Both the position numbers and the translations under genes were made by a program. A DNA stretch of 64,000 nucleotides from Microbacterium ginsengisoli (GTDB lineage: Bacteria; Actinomycetota; Actinomycetes; Actinomycetales; Microbacteriaceae): positions 27,433 to 91,432 of the forward strand of contig NZ_JYIY01000072.1 in assembly GCF_000956535.1 (NCBI RefSeq), written 5' to 3'. The notes below the pieces were generated by a model. The model was not told the origin of the DNA, did no database searches, and saw only the letters and a list, made by a program, of their open reading frames with translations. Positions 7,077-16,712 of the stretch are shown here, in pieces (position 1 is the stretch's first letter; the number at the start of each line of letters is the position of its first letter).

Positions 7077-9290
7077 GTGCAGGCTTGGCCGGGATCCGCG
7101 TACCCCCTGGGCGCGACCTTCGACGGCAACGGCACCAACTTCGCCCTGTTCAGCGAGGGCGCCGAGAGTGTCGAGCTGTGTCTGTTCGACGACGCCGGCA
7201 CCGAGACCCGCGTCGAGCTCGTCGACGTCGACGCGTTCGTGTGGCACGCCTACCTGCCGAACATCGAGCCGGGTCAGCGCTACGGCTACCGCGTGCACGG
7301 CGAATACGATCCGGCCGCGGGGGCGCGCTACAACCCGAACAAGCTGCTCCTCGACCCCTACGCGAAGGCCGTCGACGGCCAAATCGACTGGGACCAGGCG
7401 CTGTTCGCCTACACGTTCGGCGACCCCGACTCCCGCAACGACGACGACTCCGCCGCGCACATGATGAAGGGCGTCGTCATCAACCCCTTCTTCGACTGGG
7501 GCGGCGATCGGCAGCCGAAGACGCCGTACTCCGAGACCTTCATCTACGAGGCCCACGTGAAGGGCCTCACGAAGCTGCATCCGCTCGTGCCGGAGGAGAT
7601 CCGCGGCACGTACAGCGCGATCGCCCACCCCGCGGTCATCGAGCACCTGAAGAAGATCGGCGTCACCGCGATCGAGCTCATGCCCGTGCACCAGTTCGTC
7701 AACGACGACACCCTGCAGCAGAAGGGCCTGTCGAACTACTGGGGCTACAACACCATTGCCTTCCTCGCCCCGCAGAACACCTACGCCTCAACCGGCCAGC
7801 GCGGCCAGCAGGTGCAGGAGTTCAAGGGGATGGTGCGGGCGCTGCACGCCGCGGGCATCGAGGTGATCCTCGACGTGGTCTACAACCACACGGCCGAGGG
7901 CAACCACCTCGGGCCGACCCTGTCGATGCGGGGCATCGACAACGAGGCGTACTACCGGCTCGAGCAGGACGACAAGCGCTACTACACCGACTACACCGGC
8001 ACGGGCAACAGTCTCAACGTCGGCAACCCCCACGCGCTGCAGCTCATCATGGACTCGCTGCGCTACTGGGTGCTCGAGATGCACGTCGACGGGTTCCGGT
8101 TCGATCTGGCGGCGACCCTCGCCCGCGAGTTCTACGACGTCGACCGCCTGGCCGCCTTCTTCGAGCTCGTGCAGCAGGACCCGGTGGTCTCGCAGGTCAA
8201 GCTCATCGCCGAACCGTGGGACGTCGGCCCCGGCGGCTACCAGGTCGGCAACTTCCCCCCGCAGTGGACCGAGTGGAACGGCAAGTACCGCGACACCGTG
8301 CGCGACTTCTGGCGGGGCGAGGCGGCGACCCTCGGCGAGTTCGCCTCGCGGCTCACCGGGTCGGCCGACCTGTACGAGCACAGCGGGCGGCGGCCCGTGG
8401 CATCCATCAACTTCGTGACCGCCCACGACGGGTTCACCCTGCGCGACCTGGTGTCGTACAACGAGAAGCACAACGATGCGAACGGCGAGGACGGCAACGA
8501 CGGGGAGTCGTTCAACCGGTCGAGCAACTGCGGCGTCGAGGGGCCGACCGACGACCCGGTGGTGCTCGCCCGGCGCGCGCAGCAGCAGCGCAACTTCATC
8601 GCCACCCTGCTGCTCAGCCAGGGCGTGCCGATGCTGCTGCACGGCGACGAGCTCGGCCGCACCCAGCAGGGCAACAACAACACGTACGCGCAGGACAACG
8701 AGCTCAGCTGGATCGACTGGGAGCACGTCGATCAGCCCCTCGTCGAGTTCACTGCGGCCCTCGCGCGCCTGCGACACGACCACCCGACCTTCCGTCGCAG
8801 TCGCTTCTTCGACGGCCGCCCGGTGCGCCGCGAGGAGGGGAGCCCGGTGCCCGACATCGTGTGGCTGCGCCCCGACGGCACCCCGATGCAGCCCGAGGAC
8901 TGGGACGCCGGCTTCGGCCGCGCGGTCGGGGTGTTCCTCAACGGCGGCGGCATCCGCGAGCGCGATCGGCGCGGGAGCGAGATCGTCGACGCGCACTTCC
9001 TCGTCTACTTCAACGGGGGCGACGAGGCGGTCGACTTCACCGTTCCCGAGGTGGAGTATTCGCCGAGCTGGGACGTGCTGGTCGACACCGCCGGCCATCT
9101 CGCGAACACCGGCGTCGTCGATCCTGGCGACGTGGTCGGCGTCGGCGCGGCGTCGCTGCTGGTGCTGATCGAGCACCGTGCCGCCCCGCCCGAGGTCGAC
9201 CACTCGGTGGCCGCGTCGCTCGCGCAGGCGGTCACCGCGGCGATCGACGAGGTGCCGGGGGCCGCCCCCAAGAGCGAACTGCCGAGGTGA
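7077..9290 (+). CDS. glgX: Glycogen debranching enzyme GlgX/TreX
   Basis: A 737-residue GH13 isoamylase-type debranching enzyme that hydrolyses alpha-1,6 branches of glycogen. It starts VQAWPGSAYPLGATFDGNGTNFALFSEG, the usual beginning of actinobacterial GlgX, with the N-terminal beta-sandwich module at residues 1-130. The catalytic barrel shows VILDVVYNHTAEG, VDGFRFDLA (nucleophile Asp), LIAEPWD (acid Glu) and NFVTAHDGFTL (transition-state Asp). The first gene of a glgX-treY-treZ operon, it provides linear maltodextrins for trehalose synthesis. Upstream in-frame starts at 6969 and 6987 would add an acidic Thr/Ala-rich tail; the internal promoter and RBS argue against them. Confidence 0.93.
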   Translation: MQAWPGSAYPLGATFDGNGTNFALFSEGAESVELCLFDDAGTETRVELVDVDAFVWHAYLPNIEPGQRYGYRVHGEYDPAAGARYNPNKLLLDPYAKAVDGQIDWDQALFAYTFGDPDSRNDDDSAAHMMKGVVINPFFDWGGDRQPKTPYSETFIYEAHVKGLTKLHPLVPEEIRGTYSAIAHPAVIEHLKKIGVTAIELMPVHQFVNDDTLQQKGLSNYWGYNTIAFLAPQNTYASTGQRGQQVQEFKGMVRALHAAGIEVILDVVYNHTAEGNHLGPTLSMRGIDNEAYYRLEQDDKRYYTDYTGTGNSLNVGNPHALQLIMDSLRYWVLEMHVDGFRFDLAATLAREFYDVDRLAAFFELVQQDPVVSQVKLIAEPWDVGPGGYQVGNFPPQWTEWNGKYRDTVRDFWRGEAATLGEFASRLTGSADLYEHSGRRPVASINFVTAHDGFTLRDLVSYNEKHNDANGEDGNDGESFNRSSNCGVEGPTDDPVVLARRAQQQRNFIATLLLSQGVPMLLHGDELGRTQQGNNNTYAQDNELSWIDWEHVDQPLVEFTAALARLRHDHPTFRRSRFFDGRPVRREEGSPVPDIVWLRPDGTPMQPEDWDAGFGRAVGVFLNGGGIRERDRRGSEIVDAHFLVYFNGGDEAVDFTVPEVEYSPSWDVLVDTAGHLANTGVVDPGDVVGVGAASLLVLIEHRAAPPEVDHSVAASLAQAVTAAIDEVPGAAPKSELPR

Positions 9291-9294
9291 GCGC

Positions 9295-11730
9295 ATGAAC
9301 CCGTCGTCGACCTATCGTCTGCAGATCCGACCCGGGTTCGGCCTCGACGACGCCGCCGCGATCGTGCCGTACCTGCGCGATCTCGGCGTCGGCTGGGTCT
9401 ACCTGTCGCCGCTGTTGACGGCGACGACCGGTTCCGACCACGGCTACGACGTCGTCGACCCGGCGCGCATCGACCCGGCGCGTGGCGGCGCGGAGGGGTT
9501 CGCGCGCTTCGTCGCGGCGGCACGGGAGGCGGGCCTCGGCGTGCTCGTCGACATCGTGCCCAACCACATGGGCGTCGCGGTGCCGCGCGAGAACCCGTGG
9601 TGGTGGGACGTGCTGCGGCTCGGCGAGGCGTCCGCCCACGCCCGCGCGTTCGACATCGACTGGGCGTTCGGCGGCGGCCGCGTGCGCCTCCCCGTGCTCG
9701 GCGGCGAGTTCGACGACGTCATCGGCGATCTCGTGATCGACCGGGATCCCGCGGCATCCGCACCCGACGGAGTCTTGCGGTACGTCGACCACGTCTTCCC
9801 TCTCGCGCCCGGCTCGCTCGACGGCATCGGGAGCGCGCCCACGACCGTCGACGTGCGCACCGTGCTCGGCCGGCAGCACTATGAGCTGCGGTTCTGGCGC
9901 GACGAGGCGACCGACCTCAACTACCGGCGCTTCTTCGCCGTCACCTCCCTCGCGGGGGTGCGCGTCGAGGATCCCGCGGTGTTCGCTGCCGCCCACGTCG
10001 AGATCGTGCGGTGGGCGACGGAGGGGCTCGTCGACGGCCTGCGCGTCGACCATCCCGACGGCCTCGTCGACCCGGCCGGCTACCTCGAGCGGCTGCGGTC
10101 CGCCGTCGGCGGGCTGCCGGTGTGGGTCGAGAAGATCCTCGAGCACGCCGCGACCGACCACCCGGAGCGCCTCGCACCGTGGTGGGCGAGCGCGGGCACG
10201 ACGGGCTACGACGCGATGGCCGAGCTCGACCGGCTCTTCATCGACCCGCGCGGCGTCGCGGCGCTCGACGGGCTCGACGCGGCCCTGCGCGCCCAGACCG
10301 GCCTGCCGCCCGCGCCCGCCTGGGACGACCTGATCGTCGAGACGAAGCGCACGATGGCTGCGACGATCCTGCAGTCCGAGGTGCGGCGGCTCGTGCGCAC
10401 GCTCCCGGCCGAGGTGCTCGAGGCGGTGGGGGCGGATGCCGCGGCCCCCGCGCTCGCCGAGATCCTGGCCGCCTTCCCGGTGTACCGCTCCTACCTGCCC
10501 GCGGGTGCCGCCGACCTGGTGCGGGCGGGGGAGGAGGCATCCGCCCGCCGGCCCGACCTCGCGGACGCGATCGCCGCCCTGCTGCCGGTGCTCGGGGATG
10601 CGACGCTCGAGGTCGCGCGCCGGTTCGAGCAGACCACCGGGCCCGTCATGGCGAAGGGCGTCGAGGACACGGCGTTCTACCGGTTCACCCGGCTCGGCAC
10701 GCTCACCGAGGTCGGCGGCGACCCGTCGGTCGCCTCGCTCGACGTCGAGGGGTTCCACGCGGCGTTCGCGGAGCGTCACGCGCGCTGGCCCCACGCGCTG
10801 ACGGCCCTGTCGACCCACGACACCAAGCGCAGCGAAGACGTGCGCGCCCGCCTCAGCGTGCTGAGCGAGCAGCCCGAGCGCTGGGCGACCGCGCTGGGCG
10901 CGCTGCGCGCGGTCGCGACGACCGGGCACGGTCCCACCGACGAGCTGCTGTGGCAGGCGATCGTCGGCAGCTGGCCCGCGTCGGCCGAGCGCCTGCACGC
11001 CTACGCCGAGAAGGCCGTGCGCGAAGCGGGGGAGCGAACGGGGTGGCTCGCCCCCGACGCCGCGTTCGAGGCCGGGGTGCACGCGCTCGTCGACGCCGCG
11101 TTCGGCGCGGCGCGGCCGCTCGTCGACGACCTCGTGGCCCACATCGCCCCGGCCGGCTGGTCGAACGCGCTGGGCCAGAAACTGCTGCAGCTGGCCGGCC
11201 CCGGCGTGCCCGACGTCTACCAGGGGTCCGAGGTGCAGGAGCTCTCGCTCGTCGACCCCGACAACCGGCGACCCGTGGACTTCACGGCCCACGCGGCGCT
11301 GCTGCACGACATCGACGCGGCGGTCGCGGCCACCGAGCTCGATGCGCGCCTGGGTGCAGAGGGCGGACCGGGGATGGGGGAGCCGCTGCTGCCGCCGGTC
11401 GACGCGACCGGGCGGGCGAAGCTCCTCGTGACGTCGCGGGTGCTGCGGCTGCGCCGCGACCGCCCGGAGCTGTTCACCCGCTATCTGCCGCTGGAGGTCG
11501 TCGGCGAGGCCGCCGCGCACCTCGTCGCGTTCGACCGGGGCGGCGTCATCGCCGCCGCGACCCGACTACCCGTGGGGCTCGGACGCCGCGGCGGGTGGGG
11601 CGACACCGCCCTGCTGCTGCCGCCCGGAGACTGGGTCGACACCCTCACGGGGCGCGTCGAGTCGGGCGCCGTGCCGGTCGCCCAGCTCTGCGCGACCTAC
11701 CCGGTCGCACTGCTCGTGAGGGCCGGCTGA
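9295..11730 (+). CDS. treY: Maltooligosyl trehalose synthase
   Basis: An 811-residue GH13 enzyme that isomerises the reducing-end alpha-1,4 bond of maltodextrins to the alpha,alpha-1,1 bond of trehalose. Diagnostic segments: [20 protein letters not shown] and [28 protein letters not shown] at the N-terminus, [29 protein letters not shown] with the catalytic Asp, [17 protein letters not shown], and [22 protein letters not shown]. Length is normal for TreY. The ATG at 9295 follows the glgX stop by 4 bp, with GAGGTGAG as ribosome site inside the end of glgX. Confidence 0.95.
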   Translation: MNPSSTYRLQIRPGFGLDDAAAIVPYLRDLGVGWVYLSPLLTATTGSDHGYDVVDPARIDPARGGAEGFARFVAAAREAGLGVLVDIVPNHMGVAVPRENPWWWDVLRLGEASAHARAFDIDWAFGGGRVRLPVLGGEFDDVIGDLVIDRDPAASAPDGVLRYVDHVFPLAPGSLDGIGSAPTTVDVRTVLGRQHYELRFWRDEATDLNYRRFFAVTSLAGVRVEDPAVFAAAHVEIVRWATEGLVDGLRVDHPDGLVDPAGYLERLRSAVGGLPVWVEKILEHAATDHPERLAPWWASAGTTGYDAMAELDRLFIDPRGVAALDGLDAALRAQTGLPPAPAWDDLIVETKRTMAATILQSEVRRLVRTLPAEVLEAVGADAAAPALAEILAAFPVYRSYLPAGAADLVRAGEEASARRPDLADAIAALLPVLGDATLEVARRFEQTTGPVMAKGVEDTAFYRFTRLGTLTEVGGDPSVASLDVEGFHAAFAERHARWPHALTALSTHDTKRSEDVRARLSVLSEQPERWATALGALRAVATTGHGPTDELLWQAIVGSWPASAERLHAYAEKAVREAGERTGWLAPDAAFEAGVHALVDAAFGAARPLVDDLVAHIAPAGWSNALGQKLLQLAGPGVPDVYQGSEVQELSLVDPDNRRPVDFTAHAALLHDIDAAVAATELDARLGAEGGPGMGEPLLPPVDATGRAKLLVTSRVLRLRRDRPELFTRYLPLEVVGEAAAHLVAFDRGGVIAAATRLPVGLGRRGGWGDTALLLPPGDWVDTLTGRVESGAVPVAQLCATYPVALLVRAG

Positions 11731-11752
11731 GCCGGCGGATGCGGAGGACGAC

Positions 11753-13498
11753 GTGATCGAGGTGTGGGCGCCGAACGCCGCGCGCGTGCGGCTGCGGCGG
11801 GTGGCGGCATCCGTCGACATCGACCTGACCCCCGCCGACGACGGCTGGTGGCGCGCCGACGTCGACCTCGCCGACGGCGAGCGGTACGGGTTCGTGCTCG
11901 ACGACGGCGAGCTGCGTCCCGACCCGCGCTCGCGCCGGCAGCCCGACGGGGTGCACGGCGCCTCGGCCGTCGACGATCCGGGCTCCTTCGCGTGGACGGA
12001 TGCCGCGTGGACCGGGCGTCCACTCGCGGGCGGCCTCGTCTACGAGCTGCACATCGGCACATTCACCCCCGACGGGACGCTCGACGCCGCAGCCGCGCGA
12101 CTCGACCACCTTGCCTCGATCGGCGTCACCCACGTCGAGCTGCTGCCGGTGAACGGCTTCAACGGCCAGTGGAACTGGGGCTACGACGGCGTGCTCTGGT
12201 ACACCGTGCACGAGGCGTACGGCGGACCCGCCGCCTACCGTCGCTTCGTCGACGCCGCCCACGCGCACGGCATCGCCGTCATCCAGGACGTCGTCTACAA
12301 CCACCTCGGACCGAGCGGCAACTACCTGCCCGAGTTCGGTCCCTACCTGCGCACCGGCAGCCGCAACACCTGGGGCGACTCCGTGAACCTCGACGAGCCC
12401 GCGGTGCGCGCGTACATCGTCGAGAACGCGCTCATGTGGCTGCGCGACCAGCACGTCGACGGACTGCGGCTCGACGCGGTGCACGCCCTGCACGACGAGC
12501 AGCCGGTGCACATCCTGCAGGAGCTGGCCGCGGCATCCGATGCCCTCTCCGCGCACCTGGGACGCCCGCTCACCCTCATCGCCGAGAGCGACCTCAACGA
12601 CCCGCGGCTGATCCTGCCGCGCGAGGCCGGCGGCTACGGTCTGCACGCGCAGTGGAGCGACGACTGGCATCACGCCGTCCACGTCGCCCTGACCGGTGAG
12701 ACGAGCGGCTACTACGAGGACTTCGCGGCAGTCGACGCCCTGCCGAAGGTGTGGACCGCCGGGTTCTTCCACAACGGCACCTACTCGTCGTTCCGGGGGC
12801 GTGACCACGGCTCCCCCATCCCGTCCGAGGTGCCCACCTCCCGCCTTGTGACCTTCTCGCAGGACCACGACCAGATCGGCAACCGTGCCGCCGGCGATCG
12901 CCTCACCGCGACCCTCTCGACCGACCGGCTCGCGGTCGCCGCCGTGCTGACCCTCACCACCCCCGGCACCCCGATGCTGTTCATGGGCGAGGAGTGGGGT
13001 GCGTCGACGCCGTGGCCGTTCTTCACGTCCCACCCCGAGGAGTGGCTGGGGGAGGCCGTGCGCAAGGGGCGCACTGAGGAGTTCGCGCGCATGGGCTGGG
13101 ACGAGTCGGTCGTGCCCGACCCGCAGAGCCCGGCGACGTTCGCGAGCGCCAAGCTCGACTGGACCGAGCAGACGCACGGCGCCCATGCCCGCCTGCTCGC
13201 GCTCTACCGCGCGCTCGCCGACCTGCGGCGCGCGCGGGCCGAGCTCACCGACCCGGCGTTCGCCGACCTGACGGCGGAGGACCTCGACCCCGACGCTCCC
13301 CCCGCCGCGCGGCGGTTCCTGCTCGGACGCGGCGCCCTGCGCATCGCCGTCAACCTGAGCGCCGACGCGTGGCCGCTCGCGCTCGAGCCCGGCGAGACGG
13401 TGCTGCTCACGAGCGGGGCGGATGCCGCGGCATCCGCCGACGGCACCGTGACCGTGGCGCCCGACACGGCCGTGATCGTCGGGCCACCGCTCCGCTGA
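11753..13498 (+). CDS. treZ: Maltooligosyltrehalose trehalohydrolase
   Basis: A 581-residue GH13 hydrolase that releases free trehalose from maltooligosyltrehalose. An N-terminal carbohydrate-binding-type domain (about 1-100) precedes the barrel with [29 protein letters not shown] (nucleophile), [12 protein letters not shown] (acid/base) and [12 protein letters not shown] (stabilising Asp). The GTG start has GGAGG 6 nt upstream and lies 22 bp after treY, the last step of the operon. A full copy of the iterated palindrome (13420-13435) lies within the 3' coding region, where it encodes ADAAAS. Confidence 0.95.
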   Translation: MIEVWAPNAARVRLRRVAASVDIDLTPADDGWWRADVDLADGERYGFVLDDGELRPDPRSRRQPDGVHGASAVDDPGSFAWTDAAWTGRPLAGGLVYELHIGTFTPDGTLDAAAARLDHLASIGVTHVELLPVNGFNGQWNWGYDGVLWYTVHEAYGGPAAYRRFVDAAHAHGIAVIQDVVYNHLGPSGNYLPEFGPYLRTGSRNTWGDSVNLDEPAVRAYIVENALMWLRDQHVDGLRLDAVHALHDEQPVHILQELAAASDALSAHLGRPLTLIAESDLNDPRLILPREAGGYGLHAQWSDDWHHAVHVALTGETSGYYEDFAAVDALPKVWTAGFFHNGTYSSFRGRDHGSPIPSEVPTSRLVTFSQDHDQIGNRAAGDRLTATLSTDRLAVAAVLTLTTPGTPMLFMGEEWGASTPWPFFTSHPEEWLGEAVRKGRTEEFARMGWDESVVPDPQSPATFASAKLDWTEQTHGAHARLLALYRALADLRRARAELTDPAFADLTAEDLDPDAPPAARRFLLGRGALRIAVNLSADAWPLALEPGETVLLTSGADAAASADGTVTVAPDTAVIVGPPLR

Positions 13499-13552
13499 GC
13501 CCCGCGCGAGGACATCCGGATGCGCCGTCACGCGCAGGAAACGTGCGCTCGG

Positions 13553-13654
13553 TAGCCTGGCCGCGCTCATGAAAGCGAGCCGCCCACCGGCGGCGGGAAA
13601 GCGTGAAGCGACTGCCTGACACCGGCCCGCGGGCCACGACCTCACGGAGTTGCC
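13553..13654 (+). promoter_or_regulatory. Promoter and structured leader upstream of the dioxygenase gene
   Basis: The -10-like TAGCCT at 13553-13558 predicts a leader of about 90 nt before the ATG at 13655. The leader can form CCGCC-CACC-GGCGG and the self-complementary GGCCCGCGGGCC, with a purine-rich GGGAAAGCGTGAAGCGACTG joining region between them. Just upstream, GCGCA-GGAAACG-TGCGC is another potential hairpin. The density of structure suggests a regulated leader, but it matches no riboswitch consensus I can recall confidently. Confidence 0.35.
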
Positions 13655-14701
13655 ATGACGTTCCATGTCCCCCTCGTCGACATCACGCCCTACGTGACCG
13701 GCGGCACCGGCGCCGAGCGCGCCGCCGTCGCCCGCGCGATCGACGACGCCTGCCGCACGGTCGGCTTCATCCAGATCACCGGGCACGGGGTGCCGGCCGC
13801 GGTCATCGCGGGGCTCGAGGCATCCATCGACGGATTCTTCGGGCTCGACCTCGATGTGAAGAACACGTACCGCACGCCGCCCGAGATCAACCGCGGCTAC
13901 AGCCCGCCGAAGTCGGAGTCGTTGAGCCTGTCGCTCGGCGTCGAGCAGGCCAGCCGCATGAACGACTTCTTCGAGGCGTTCAATGTGGGCGCGACCGCGG
14001 CGCACTACCCGCACGTCGCGCACCTCGACCCGATCGACTACGCCGACAACGTGTGGCCCGACGTCGCCGGGTTCGAGCCGGCCGTCAGCGCCTACTTCGG
14101 CGAGGCGGCGCGCGTCGCCCGCACGCTCACCGACATCTTCGCCGACGCCCTCGGCATCGATCGCGCCTTCTTCGACGCCCGCACCGACCACTCCCTCGAC
14201 GTGCTGCGGATGAACAACTACGCCCTCCCGCCGGGCACCGACGTCACCCTCGACGGCGACCTCATCGGCATGGGCGAGCACACCGACTACGGCATCGTGA
14301 CCGTGCTGTGGGCCGACCGGGTGGCGGGCCTGCAGGTGCTCGGATCCGACGGCTCGTGGAACGACGTGCAGCCCGCCGAGGGCGCGCTGCTGGTCAACCT
14401 CGGCGACGTGACCGCACGGCTCACCAACGAGCAGTGGATGTCGACGCTGCACCGCGTGAAGCCGCCCGTCATCGACGGCACGATCCGCCGGCGCCGCTCC
14501 GCGGCGTTCTTCCACGACGGCAACGTCGACGCGCTCATCGAGACGCTGCCGCAGTGCGTCGACCCGCAGCATCCGGCGATCTACGAGCCCGTCACCGTGC
14601 AGGAGCACATCCGGGCGAAGCTCGCCGGATCGCGCGCGGGCGTGCGCAACGAGACCGCCGACCGCGAGTCGGCGAGGGTGCTCTCCAGCGACCGGTACTG
14701 A
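13655..14701 (+). CDS. Isopenicillin-N-synthase-family 2-oxoglutarate/Fe(II) dioxygenase
   Basis: A 348-residue enzyme of the non-haem iron dioxygenase superfamily. The DIOX_N-type N-terminal region has FIQITGHGVP (38-47). The iron triad is H209-x-D211 (GEHTDYG) and H266 (TLHRV), and R280-x-S282 is the 2-oxoglutarate anchor. The substrate cannot be read from sequence; relatives hydroxylate small molecules, amino acids or guanidino compounds. It stands alone, with a ribosome site CGGAG and a structured leader upstream, and converges on a glutamine amidotransferase gene across a repeat-filled gap. Confidence 0.85.
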   Translation: MTFHVPLVDITPYVTGGTGAERAAVARAIDDACRTVGFIQITGHGVPAAVIAGLEASIDGFFGLDLDVKNTYRTPPEINRGYSPPKSESLSLSLGVEQASRMNDFFEAFNVGATAAHYPHVAHLDPIDYADNVWPDVAGFEPAVSAYFGEAARVARTLTDIFADALGIDRAFFDARTDHSLDVLRMNNYALPPGTDVTLDGDLIGMGEHTDYGIVTVLWADRVAGLQVLGSDGSWNDVQPAEGALLVNLGDVTARLTNEQWMSTLHRVKPPVIDGTIRRRRSAAFFHDGNVDALIETLPQCVDPQHPAIYEPVTVQEHIRAKLAGSRAGVRNETADRESARVLSSDRY

Positions 14702-14729
14702 GGGGCGGGGTGCGGGCCTCCGGTGCGGG

Positions 14730-14816
14730 GTGCCGTGCCGTAACTCCGGAGATCTGCGGTGTCGGGAGGGTTCGCGGGGCGGCAGCGTGCGGAACTCCGG
14801 AGTTGGAGTACGCGCA
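14730..14816. repeat. Palindromic repeat element A (87-bp family)
   Basis: Begins GTGCCGTGCCGTAACTCCGG and has inverted arms: AACTCCGGAGATCTGC at 14742-14757 against TGCGGAACTCCGGAGTT at 14788-14804. Its central segment (TCGGGAGGGTTCGC...GGCAG) is shared with element B about 200 bp downstream. It lies in the gap after the dioxygenase stop. Confidence 0.7.
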
Positions 14817-14936
14817 ACGGGGTGCGGCGCCGAGCAGACCGGGCGCGCGGTGCCGGTCGGGGCGGACCGTGCTGTTCGAGCGGGTCGACGCGGGCGGGGC
14901 CGGGCGTCGGTGCGGGGCGACGCGCCGTGCCGGGTC
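14817..14936. other. Gene-free spacer between the two palindromic repeats
   Basis: A 120-bp G/C-rich stretch within the 371-bp gap between convergent genes. I see no credible ORF, promoter or RNA gene here. Open frames over it are arginine-rich shadows. Confidence 0.5.
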
Positions 14937-15023
14937 GTGCCGTGCCGTAACTCCGGAAATTCGCATGTTCGGGCGGGTTCGCCGGGTGGCAGTGTGCGGA
15001 ACTCCGGAGTTGACGCACGGCAC
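14937..15023. repeat. Palindromic repeat element B (87-bp family)
   Basis: A second copy of element A with better terminal symmetry: GTGCCGTGCCGTAACTCCGGA on the left pairs with TCCGGAGTTGACGCACGGCAC on the right at 18 of 21 positions. The internal GTTCGGGCGGGTTCGCCGGGTGGCAG aligns with element A base for base at most positions. Confidence 0.75.
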
Positions 15024-15072
15024 GCGAGCGGAATCGCGCGTCCGAGCGAGGGACGCGGCGGTGCGGCGCGGC

Positions 15073-15789
15073 TCAGAGCGCCGCGAAGGCCGCGACGATC
15101 GCCGTCGGCACCGTGACGGTCGCGGCGCGCACGCCCGCGACCACGGCGGCGTAGTCGTCGGGGTCGAAGTAGCCGAAGTCCCGGTAGACGGCGATGCGCG
15201 CGGCGAACGAGTCGGCGGTCAGCTCCGGGTGGAACTGCGTCGTCCACAGCGACCCGACCCGGTAGGCCTGCACGGGGCATCCGTCGCTCGTCGCCAGCGC
15301 GACCGCCCCCGTCGGCGTCGTCCCCGACCCCTCCTTGTGCGCGGTGTAGGCGGTGAACGTCGCAGGCAGAGCACCGAAGACCGGGTCGGCGGCCCCATCC
15401 GCGCCGACGGTCACCTCGGTCGTGCCGGTGTCCTCGCCGAACGTCCGGTCGATCGTGCCGCCGAGCAGCCGCGTCGCGATGCCGATGCCGTAACAGGTGA
15501 GCAGCGCTCGGGTGGCGCCGGATGCCGCGGCCCCCGCGACCCTGGCGAGGTCGGCCTCGACGCGGCGCTGGGTGTCGGACTTGCCGGCCTCGGGGTCGCC
15601 GACGTTGAACGGGCTGCCGCCGCCGATGAACCCGGCGTAACGGTCGAGGGCCCCCTCGGGGAGAGGGGAGCGGGTGAGGTCGTGGCGGGCCAGCGACACG
15701 CCGGCGGCGGCGGCGAACGCGGCGAACTCGCCGTCGGCCGCGTTCTGCTCCGGGCGCGCGCCGAGGAAGAGCAGCGGCCGGGAGTCCAT
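15073..15789 (-). CDS. Class I glutamine amidotransferase-like protein
   Basis: A 238-residue stand-alone GATase1 domain. C99 in LLTCYGIGIATRLLGG is the nucleophile and H187/E189 in TTQFHPELT complete the triad. The family includes GMP-synthase-like amidotransferases and gamma-glutamyl peptidases; no synthetase partner lies nearby, so the substrate is unknown. A candidate -10 TAGACT ends six bases before the ATG, consistent with a leaderless transcript. It is convergent with the dioxygenase gene. Confidence 0.85.
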   Translation of the reverse strand: MDSRPLLFLGARPEQNAADGEFAAFAAAAGVSLARHDLTRSPLPEGALDRYAGFIGGGSPFNVGDPEAGKSDTQRRVEADLARVAGAAASGATRALLTCYGIGIATRLLGGTIDRTFGEDTGTTEVTVGADGAADPVFGALPATFTAYTAHKEGSGTTPTGAVALATSDGCPVQAYRVGSLWTTQFHPELTADSFAARIAVYRDFGYFDPDDYAAVVAGVRAATVTVPTAIVAAFAAL

Positions 15790-15795
15790 CCCGCG

Positions 15796-15801
15796 AGTCT
15801 A
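15796..15801 (-). promoter_or_regulatory. -10 box TAGACT, leaderless start
   Basis: On the minus strand TAGACT is followed by CGCGGG and then the ATG at 15789 of the amidotransferase gene, the same 6-nt spacing seen at many starts here. Confidence 0.55.
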
Positions 15802-15833
15802 GGGCGAGGGACGGGCCGGCCGTCCGGCGGGTC

Positions 15834-16598
15834 TCAGCGTGACGAGCGCGCGGTGCGCCCGCGCACGATGCCGACGAACGCGTCGATCAGCGGGTGGGCG
15901 TCCTCCCGCGGCCAGACGAGGCCGACCGGGGCGAGCGGGCCCCCGTCGAGCTCGCGGAAGGTGATGTCCTTGCGGTGGTGGAGCCGGGCGAGCGACATGG
16001 GCACGACGGAGATGCCGACGCCCGCGGCGACCGTCGCGATGGCCTCCTCGGTGCTGGCGGGGGGAGCGAACCGGGGCCGCTCGACGGGCCAGGCCGCGGC
16101 GGTCGCGGCGAGGCCGAGCACGTCGTCGGCGGGCACGATCAGCACCTCGCCGGCCAGATCGGATGCCGCCAGCCGCTCGGCGACCGACAGCGAGGCGTCG
16201 GCCGTCATCACCACGACCGGCACCTCGTCGTAGAGGGCGATCGCGTGCCACCGCTCCCGGTCGACGGGGAGGCGGGCGATCACGGCGTCGACGTCGCCGG
16301 CCGCGAGAGCGGTCTGCTGCCGGGCGACGTCGAGCTGCACGAGCTCGAGCGGGGTGTCGGGGTGGCGGTCGCGCCAGCGTTCGATCCAGATGCCGGGCGT
16401 CGCACCGGGCACCGCACCGAGGCGGAACGGCGGCGCGGGAGCGGCCGGGGGCTCTGCGGTCGGCGCGGGCCGTCGTGCGGCCGTCTGTCGCGGCGCCTTC
16501 TGGGTGGAGCGGCCGCCCTTCGCGCCGGACTTCTTGCCCGCGCCGCGCCCACCGGCGCCCGCGCCCGACGGGCGGCGGTCAGGCGTGCGCGGACTCAT
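15834..16598 (-). CDS. LysR-type substrate-binding domain protein lacking an HTH
   Basis: A 254-residue protein. Residues 1-57 are a basic Gly/Ala/Lys/Pro-rich disordered segment (GRGAGKKSGAKGGRSTQKAP), and residues 58-250 resemble the effector-binding domain of LysR regulators: FRLGAVPGATPGIWIERWRDRHPDTPLELVQLDVARQQTALAAGDVDAVIARLP, then STEEAIATVAAGVGISVVPMSLARLHH. The N-terminal winged helix of LysR proteins is missing, so either the basic tail binds nucleic acid, or the protein only senses a ligand, or it partners another regulator. No truncation scar or upstream HTH in another frame is visible. Confidence 0.75.
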   Translation of the reverse strand: MSPRTPDRRPSGAGAGGRGAGKKSGAKGGRSTQKAPRQTAARRPAPTAEPPAAPAPPFRLGAVPGATPGIWIERWRDRHPDTPLELVQLDVARQQTALAAGDVDAVIARLPVDRERWHAIALYDEVPVVVMTADASLSVAERLAASDLAGEVLIVPADDVLGLAATAAAWPVERPRFAPPASTEEAIATVAAGVGISVVPMSLARLHHRKDITFRELDGGPLAPVGLVWPREDAHPLIDAFVGIVRGRTARSSR

Positions 16599-16676
16599 CC
16601 GTCCAGCATGCCCGATCTCCCGCGCCGAGCGCGCGCCACGGCGGCCGGGTGGGCGAGCGGCGGCCGGTCAGAGAGC

Positions 16677-16692
16677 GGATACCGCGGCATCC
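16677..16692. terminator. Near-perfect palindrome after the hexapeptide gene
   Basis: GGATACCGCGGCATCC is a one-mismatch copy of the iterated palindrome, extended by flanking GC/GC into a 20-bp inverted repeat. It lies 20 bp beyond the stop of the minus-strand hexapeptide gene and may terminate it. No T tract is present. Confidence 0.35.
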
Positions 16693-16712
16693 GCCCACGC
16701 GTGAATGGCCGG

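Noticed and set aside
13565..13654. Cobalamin riboswitch upstream of the dioxygenase gene, suggested by GGGAAAGCGTGAAGC.
   Set aside because: The required downstream core (GCnGnCCCCGCnACTG box and surrounding pairing) is not present; kept only as an unassigned structured leader.
11645..15280. A 1211-codon minus-strand frame across treZ, the dioxygenase gene and the repeat gap.
   Set aside because: It crosses two well-supported plus-strand genes and its residues show only shadow composition; the real amidotransferase gene is in another frame.
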